DNA of 64,000 nt. Origin: Cranoglanis bouderius. Taxonomy: Eukaryota > Chordata > Actinopteri > Siluriformes > Cranoglanididae. Under the pieces are notes generated by a model. That model did not search any database, had not been told where the DNA came from, and saw only the letters and a list, made by a program, of their open reading frames with translations. The stretch covers positions 16,402,501-16,466,500 of the forward strand of contig CM042567.1 in NCBI GenBank assembly GCA_023630585.1. The letters run 5' to 3'. The position numbers and the translations under genes were made by a program. This document shows, one piece after another, positions 59,130 through 64,000 of this stretch. Each line of letters opens with the position of its first letter. Within the stretch, counting starts at the first letter, position 1.

Positions 59130-60443
59130 TTGTCTCAGTTCTCATTGGATGTGACTTCTGCCAAGACGGCCTTCTACAAGGAAAAGCTTGAAGCTTCTAC
59201 CAAAGATCCTCGCAAGCTCCACAACATCTTCTCATCACTTCTCAACCCTCCGGCTTCACCTGCTTCTTCCTCGCTGTCTGCAGATGACTTTGCCTCCTTC
59301 TATGATGAGAAGATTAAGGAAATCTGCAAGACCTTCACCTCTACTCAGACTAATTCTATTCTCACACAGGTCTCTCCTCCTTCTCTGTCACATTTCTCTA
59401 TCTCTCCTCCTTCTCTGCCATATTTTTCTACCCTAGCAACACAGGAGATTCAAGAAGGTCATCAGGTATCATGGGGGGGATCAACATCTGCACCTCGCAG
59501 ACTCTCTACTGGTGTCCCACAAGGCTCAGTACTTGGTCCTCTCCTCTTTTCCCTCTATTCCCACTCTCTTGGCAAAGTCATCTCCTCACATGGGTTCTCT
59601 TACCATTGCTATGCTGATGATACTCAACTTATCTTTTCCTTCCCTCCTTCAGACACCACTGCTTCTGCCCGGATCACAGCATGTCTGAAGGACATTTCAT
59701 CGTGGATGGCAGCTCATCAGCTGAAACTCAACCCCAGCAAAACAGAACTGCTCTTCATCTGAGGAGATTCGTCCCCATGCCAGGATCTCATGATCTCCTT
59801 GGACAACTCCATGATGTCTCCTTCAACTACTGCTCATAACCCTGGGGTAATCGTGCACAATCAACTGTCCTTTTCATCACATATTACTTATCTAACACAG
59901 TCCTGTCGGTTTATCCCTTACAACATTAGAAGGATTTCTCCATTTCTAACAACACAGGCCACTCAGTTGTTTGTGCAGTCTCTTTTCCAGACTAGACTAC
60001 TGCAACTCGCTCCTGGCAGGTCTACCTTTGAGTGCCACCAATCCTCTACAGATGATCCAGAATGCAGCTGCACGACTTGTTTTCAATCTCCCTAAGTTAT
60101 CCCACACCACCCCGTTACTGCACTCCCTTCACTGGCTGCACGCATCAGATTCAAAACATTGATGCTTGCCTACAAAGCCAAAAGTGGAACAGCACCCTCT
60201 TATCTTAGAGCTCTCATCACCCCACGCACTGCACCACGCTCCCTCAGGTCAACAAGCACTGCTCGACTGGTCCCACCCTCTCTCAGGATGCAAGGTAGAT
60301 CTGCCTCACGACTTTTCTCTGTTCTGGCACCAAGGTGGTGGAATGAACTTCCCATCAATGTCAGAACAGCTGAGTCGCTGGCTATATTCAAGAAACGCCT
60401 AAAGACATACCTCTTTCTTAAATACTTATCCCTTGATAATTAG
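59130..60443 (+). pseudogene. L2-type reverse transcriptase, internally deleted and frameshifted
   Basis: Pre-palm segment TAKTAFYKEKLEASTKDPRK and SADDFASFYDEKIKEICKTF, then at EIQE a jump directly to SWGGSTSAPRRLSTGVPQGS. The part that in relatives carries the first palm motif with a catalytic Asp is missing (an estimated 170 residues, from memory of the family). YHCYADDTQLIFSF holds the YADD active site. A stop follows KTELLFI (59760-59762), and later frames continue with SRLDYCNSLLAGLP, NAAARLVFNLPKLSH and WWNELPINVRTAESLAIFKK. Confidence 0.88.
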
Positions 60444-60670
60444 TGTTTTCTTCTTCTTCTTCTTCTTCTTCTTCTTCTTCTTCTTCTTCTTCTTCTTCCA
60501 AAAAAAAAAAAAAACTCCTAACAGTTGCTCTCTTTTCAACAGGTTTGTGTTCAGTGCACTTCGTTGTAGTCGTACGAACCAGAAATGAAGTATTCATTGA
60601 TGGAGAATTTAAAGCACTCTTGTATGTCGCTCTGGATAAGGGTGTCTGCTAAATGTTATAAATGTAAATG
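59130..60670 (+). mobile_element. L2-clade non-LTR retrotransposon (LINE), 5'-truncated
   Basis: Inserted in Tc1-H and flanked by TAAAAG (59124-59129 and 60671-60676), a short target duplication. It carries reverse transcriptase remnants, a C-terminal ORF end at 60443, a (TTC)17 tract with poly(A) at 60449-60511, and the 3' tail CTCTGGATAAGGGTGTCTGC with TAAATG repeats at 60630-60670. Confidence 0.88.
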
Positions 60671-61010
60671 TAAAAGAAAATGTGATTCATTAGACCAGGC
60701 TACCTTCTTCCATTGCTCCATGGTCCAGTTCTGATGCTCACGTGCCCATTGTAGCCATTTTCGGCAGTCGACAGGGGTCAGCATGGGCACTCTGACTGGT
60801 CTGTGGCTATGCAGCCCCATACGCAGCAAGCAGCGATGCATTGTGTGACGCCTTAGCCAGCATTAACTTTTTCAGCAATTTGCACTACAGTAGCTCTCTG
60901 TGGGATCAGAACAGATGGATTAGCCTTCACTCCACACACAAGTAAATGAGCCTTGGGCACCCATGACCCTGTCGCCGGTTCACCGGTTGTCCTTTCAGCC
61001 GCATGATTGT

Positions 61011-61201
61011 ACAGTGATTATTTGCGGGTAGGTCTCAGAATCAGTAGCTTTGAGTTCCTCAAGGAAGAGGAAATTTGAACTTTGGAATTGGGTGAAGTAG
61101 TATCTGACTGAGGGTCTGAAGAGGAAATTTTAATTTCAGACTTGGATATCATGTATATGAATACGTTATAGGAATTTTTAATTCTGTAATTGAATTATGT
61201 A
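61011..61201. other. Short stretch between Tc1-H and Tc1-N, nothing recognised
   Basis: May include the worn terminal repeat of Tc1-H. Confidence 0.4.
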
Positions 61202-62783
61202 CAGTGCCTATAGAAAATCATCATACCCTGTCAAAATCCTTACCTTTTGTCATTACACCCTGGAAATTAAAATAAATTAACTCTAACTTTTGCCAGCTGT
61301 ATTTACACATTATAACCCTCGACATCTAGGTGGAAATAACATTTTAAAAACTTCTGAACAATTATTAAAATGTAATTAGTGAAATATCTGGTTTGGGTAA
61401 GTGATCAGCCCCTTAGAGTAACCATTTTAAACTTGCTCAGGTACAACCAGTCACTTCCGAGATTACACACCATGCTAAATTGCCCCCTACCTGACATCAA
61501 TTGCAGTGGTTTTGATTATTTCATAAGAAAACCAGCTGTTCCATGATGATTCCATTACTAGTAGTGCATGGCAACGCAAAGTATACACCATGGTTGGAAA
61601 AGTGCTTTCAAAAGGGTTCTGGGACAAAGTTGTGGAAAGTAGAAGTTAGGAAATGGATACAAAAAGATTTCAAAGGCTTTAAGTATCCCTCTGAGTACCG
61701 TTCAGAGCATTATTAAGAGGTGGAAAGCGTATAGCACCACCAACACCTTGCCTAGATTGGGCCATCCCTCCAAACTGGATGACCGAGCCAGGAGGATATT
61801 GATCAGGGAAGCTACCAAGAGGCCAATGGCAACTTTGAAGGACTTACAAGTCCTTATGGCAGAGATTGGTCGGTCTGTGCATGTGACAACAATCTCACAA
61901 GCTTTACACAAAGCTGGCCTGTATGGCAGGGTGGCAAGAAAGAAGCCTCTTCTGAAAAGACTTTGCAAAAAGAAACACTTGGAAGATTCTAATGCCATGT
62001 GGCTAAAGGTTTTATGGTCTGATGAGACCAAGATTTAACTTTTTGGACTGAACTGCAAGCGTTATGTTTGGCAAAAACCAAACACAGCACACCACCCAAA
62101 ACACACCATACCTACTGTGAAGCATGGTGGTGGAAACATTATGTTGTGGGGGTGTTTCTCTTCAGCAGTGACTGCACAATTGGTCAGGATTGAAGGGAAA
62201 ATGGATGCTGCCAAGTACACCCAAATTCTTGAGGAAAACCTGCGGCCCTCTGCTAGACAGCTGAAGATGGGCAGGTGGTTCATTTTCCAGCACAACAACA
62301 ACCCTAAACACACTGCCAAAAAAACTACACAGTGGCTTAAGGATAGGAAGGTGAATGTCCTTGAGTTGCCAAGTCAGAGCCCTGACCTAAATCCAACTGA
62401 AAATCTGTGGATGGACTTGAAGACAGCAGTCAATCGCTGCTCACCACAAAATGTGACTGAACTCGAACAATTCTGCAAGTAAGAATGGGCAAATATTCCC
62501 CACTCTAGGTGCGCAAAGCTAATAGAGACATATCCAAACAGACTGATGGCTGTAATTAAAGCAAAAGGTGGCTCTACGAAGTATTAAATCATGGGACTGA
62601 TTACTTTTCCGACTGTTATTCTAGTTTTCTTTTTTTTTTACGTTTCCAAACTGTTGCCTTTTTACGTTACTTGAATGTTGTAAGGCAGAATGTGTAAATA
62701 ATATTTTTAATGGGTTTTGATTTCATCTGTAAGACAAAAAAGTGACTATTTCAAGGGGGTATGATGATTTTCTACAGGCACTG
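61202..62783 (+). mobile_element. Tc1-like element N, complete ends
   Basis: CAGTGCCTATAGAAAATCAT and ATGATTTTCTACAGGCACTG are inverted; TA at 61200-61201 and 62784-62785. 1582 bp. Confidence 0.95.
61590..62587 (+). pseudogene. Tc1 transposase N, second catalytic Asp changed to Asn
   Basis: Start MVGKVLSKGFWDKVVE at 61590, with stops and frame breaks before 61740. From 61748 one frame runs to the end, broken by TAA at 62036-62038 and TAA at 62480-62482 (both where relatives have Glu, GAA). Motifs are WSDETKI (first Asp kept), FQHNNNPKHTA (second Asp is Asn; K1 has FQHDNNPKHTA) and SPDLNPTENLW (Glu kept). Ends KGGSTKY, stop 62585-62587. Confidence 0.92.
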
Positions 62784-62785
62784 TA

Positions 62786-63400
62786 TCTTGATTTTCTGTG
62801 CATGTCAGCTGAAAGTTCCAGCTATAAGAGCACCCAGAGAGTCCACCCCTTAAACAAACAATTACAAAGAAATCTGCTTGTATGTCTCGGCAGTGAGGTA
62901 CAGCAGTCATTAATTTTGATCCAGTCAGCAACTCCACTTGAAGAAATGCAGCCCCAAACCTGCAGGGAATCTCTTCCATGCTTCACTGTTGTCTGCAGAC
63001 ACTCATTCATGTAGCGGTCTCTAGCCCTTTAATGGACACCCCTTTGTTAGAACCAAAATATTTTTCAAATTTTGACTCATCAGTCCAATGCACTTGCTGC
63101 CATTATTCATATCCCAGTCCTTTGCTTGCAGTTGAGATGCTTGGCTTTATTTCCACCTCAGAATGGCAATAGCTTTTTGGTCACAACTCTTCCATGAAGA
63201 CCACTTCTGTCCAGACTATAAATTGGTGGAGCAGGCTTTCACTGGTTTCTGCCAGATTTCACATGACCAATTCTTCATGCAAACCATGCTCTGTTTCGGA
63301 CTAAACTGCAGTGTTATAGCCCCTACTGATCCAGGAGGACCACCTTATATCCACCTTATACTGTATGCCATAACAGAAGATTTGAAGATTTGACGGTTAA
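62786..63400 (-). pseudogene. Tc1-like transposase remnant O
   Basis: Minus strand: TVKHGRDSLQVWGCISSSGV and ADWIKINDCCTSLPRH (63010-62880), the stretch between first and second catalytic Asp in Tc1 enzymes. Upstream, MSQNLKNILVLTKGCP near 63080 replaces the usual SDESKFEI motif. 63170-63400 is a weak continuation. Heavily degraded. Confidence 0.68.
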
Positions 63401-63689
63401 ACTTTTGCATCTATCACCACCTCACTTTTTTTTAGCATGGTTGTTCCTTACAGAGTTTGATTTCCTCTACACAGCCACATGGAAATTATCTTTTCTATTT
63501 ACATTTGTTGTATAAACAAATTGCAACCATAAGTCTTCATCAAAATGTCTTTTCATACTTTTAATGACAATTCATACTTTTATTCATCAAATTAGCTGAA
63601 AAATGAGCAGAAAGTGTAGTCAATACATTGACCAGGTTAGAAATAGTGATTTTTGCTTGAAATAAGAATTTTGTCTTTCAAATTTTGCT
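63401..63689. other. Stretch without recognised feature
   Basis: AT-rich, possibly worn terminal repeats of the flanking Tc1 remnants. Confidence 0.4.
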
Positions 63690-64000
63690 TTCGTCAGAGA
63701 ATCCTCCCTTTGCAGCAATTACAGCCTTGCAGACCTTTGGCATTCTAGCTGTCAATTTGTTGAGGTAATCTGAGGAAATTTCACCCTATTCTTGAAGCAT
63801 CGCCTACAAGTTGGATTGGCTTGATGGGCACTTTTTACGATCCATACAGTCAAGCTGCTCCCACCACAGCTTACATGGGTTGAGATTTGGTGACTGCACA
63901 GAACAGTCCATTACAGATAAAATACCTGCTGACTGTTTCTTCTGTAAATAGTTCTTGCATAGTTTTGAGCTGTGCTTTCAGTCATTGTCCTGTTGTAGGA
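63690..64000 (-). pseudogene. Tc1-like transposase C-terminal remnant Q, runs off the window
   Basis: Minus strand: LQQDND (second Asp) at the window edge, KNYLQKKQSAGILSVMD, SVQSPNLNPCKLWWEQ where the catalytic Glu position is Lys and SPDL is SPNL, and ARMPKVCKAVIAAKGGFS at about 63770-63705. Several stops. Confidence 0.75.

Larger units (their letters stand above)
58830..60960 (-). pseudogene. Tc1 transposase H, interrupted by LINE
   Basis: Right fragment: MHRCLLRMGLHSHRPVRVPM, then WTMEQWKKVAWSNESHFLLH, where the first catalytic Asp (usual SDESHF) is Asn. Left fragment: VHVHCLPGEEMAPRCTMGRR, GGGSVMLWAMFYWDTLGH and PFMAKVFPNGCGLFQHT, where the second Asp site (FQQDN) is broken. The rest of the catalytic domain is missing. 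Confidence 0.78.
58796..61010 (-). mobile_element. Tc1-like element H, split by an L2 LINE
   Basis: Two coding fragments of one Tc1 family on the minus strand (58796-59129 and 60671-61010) are collinear and separated exactly by the LINE insertion. Terminal repeats were not identified with confidence. Confidence 0.8.

Overview
This is vertebrate genomic DNA, almost certainly from a teleost fish. No species can be named from sequence alone. The evidence is very dense Tc1/mariner transposons of fish type, hAT-type elements with 8-bp target duplications, an L2-clade LINE and tRNA-derived SINEs with fish-type tails, a DIRS1-type fragment, and long (TA)n/(CA)n microsatellites. There are no bacterial or viral genes.

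The one clear host gene is the 5' part of a beta-adrenergic receptor kinase (GRK2/GRK3 subfamily, better fit grk3) on the minus strand. Exon 1 is 50696-50808 and contains the start codon. Exon 2 is 15241-15317. They join in frame with consensus splice sites, so intron 1 is 35,378 bp (15318-50695). Positions 1-15240 are the start of intron 2; exon 3 was not found and probably lies beyond the left edge. Sequence right of 50808 is 5' UTR, promoter and upstream intergenic DNA.

Layout. 1-2611: two broken Tc1 elements end to end (A1, B1). 2612-2772: microsatellite. 2773-3374: terminal piece of an 8-bp-TSD element. 6.1-8.7 kb: Tc1 fragment, a transposon-type helix-turn-helix exon, a TTAA-flanked element. 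9371-11835: hAT-type element interrupted by Tc1-D1, which has a 0.2-kb inverted duplication. 15.2 kb: grk3 exon 2. 18.1-20.9 kb: Tc1-J split by a hAT-type element. 21.1-22.5 kb: Tc1-I1. 23.05-25.03 kb: Tc1-K1 carrying a SINE and a second repeat. 25.1-27.6 kb: Tc1-R and Tc1-F. 27.9-28.7 kb: small hAT-type element. 30111-33792: element with perfect 8-bp duplications, SWIM zinc-finger coding remnants, and nested Tc1-C. 34.15-35.63 kb: DIRS1-type tyrosine recombinase. 35.7-40.16 kb: Tc1-D2, B2 and A2 in a row. 41.9-43.1 kb: Tc1-M. 43820-45570: hAT-type element with a second hAT nested in it. 46.7-49.2 kb: Tc1-L with Tc1-K2 nested. 50.7 kb: grk3 exon 1. 54.5-55.4 kb: Tc1-I2. 56.4-58.4 kb: degenerate tandem repeat of about 0.55 kb. 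58.8-61.0 kb: Tc1-H split by an L2 LINE. 61.2-62.8 kb: Tc1-N. 62.8-64.0 kb: further Tc1 remnants.

I see no new multi-gene system. The most interesting signals are the hairpin-forming Tc1-D1 inside a host intron, the SWIM-coding 8-bp-TSD element present as two inverted copies, an uninterrupted Tc1 ORF whose first catalytic aspartate is deleted (B2), A/B Tc1 pairs in both orders, and a LINE/SINE pair sharing the same 3' tail. Every transposase checked carries at least one disabling lesion; two (Tc1-C and Tc1-D2) are interrupted by only one nonsense codon. Transposon family letters (A, B, C...) are labels local to this annotation.
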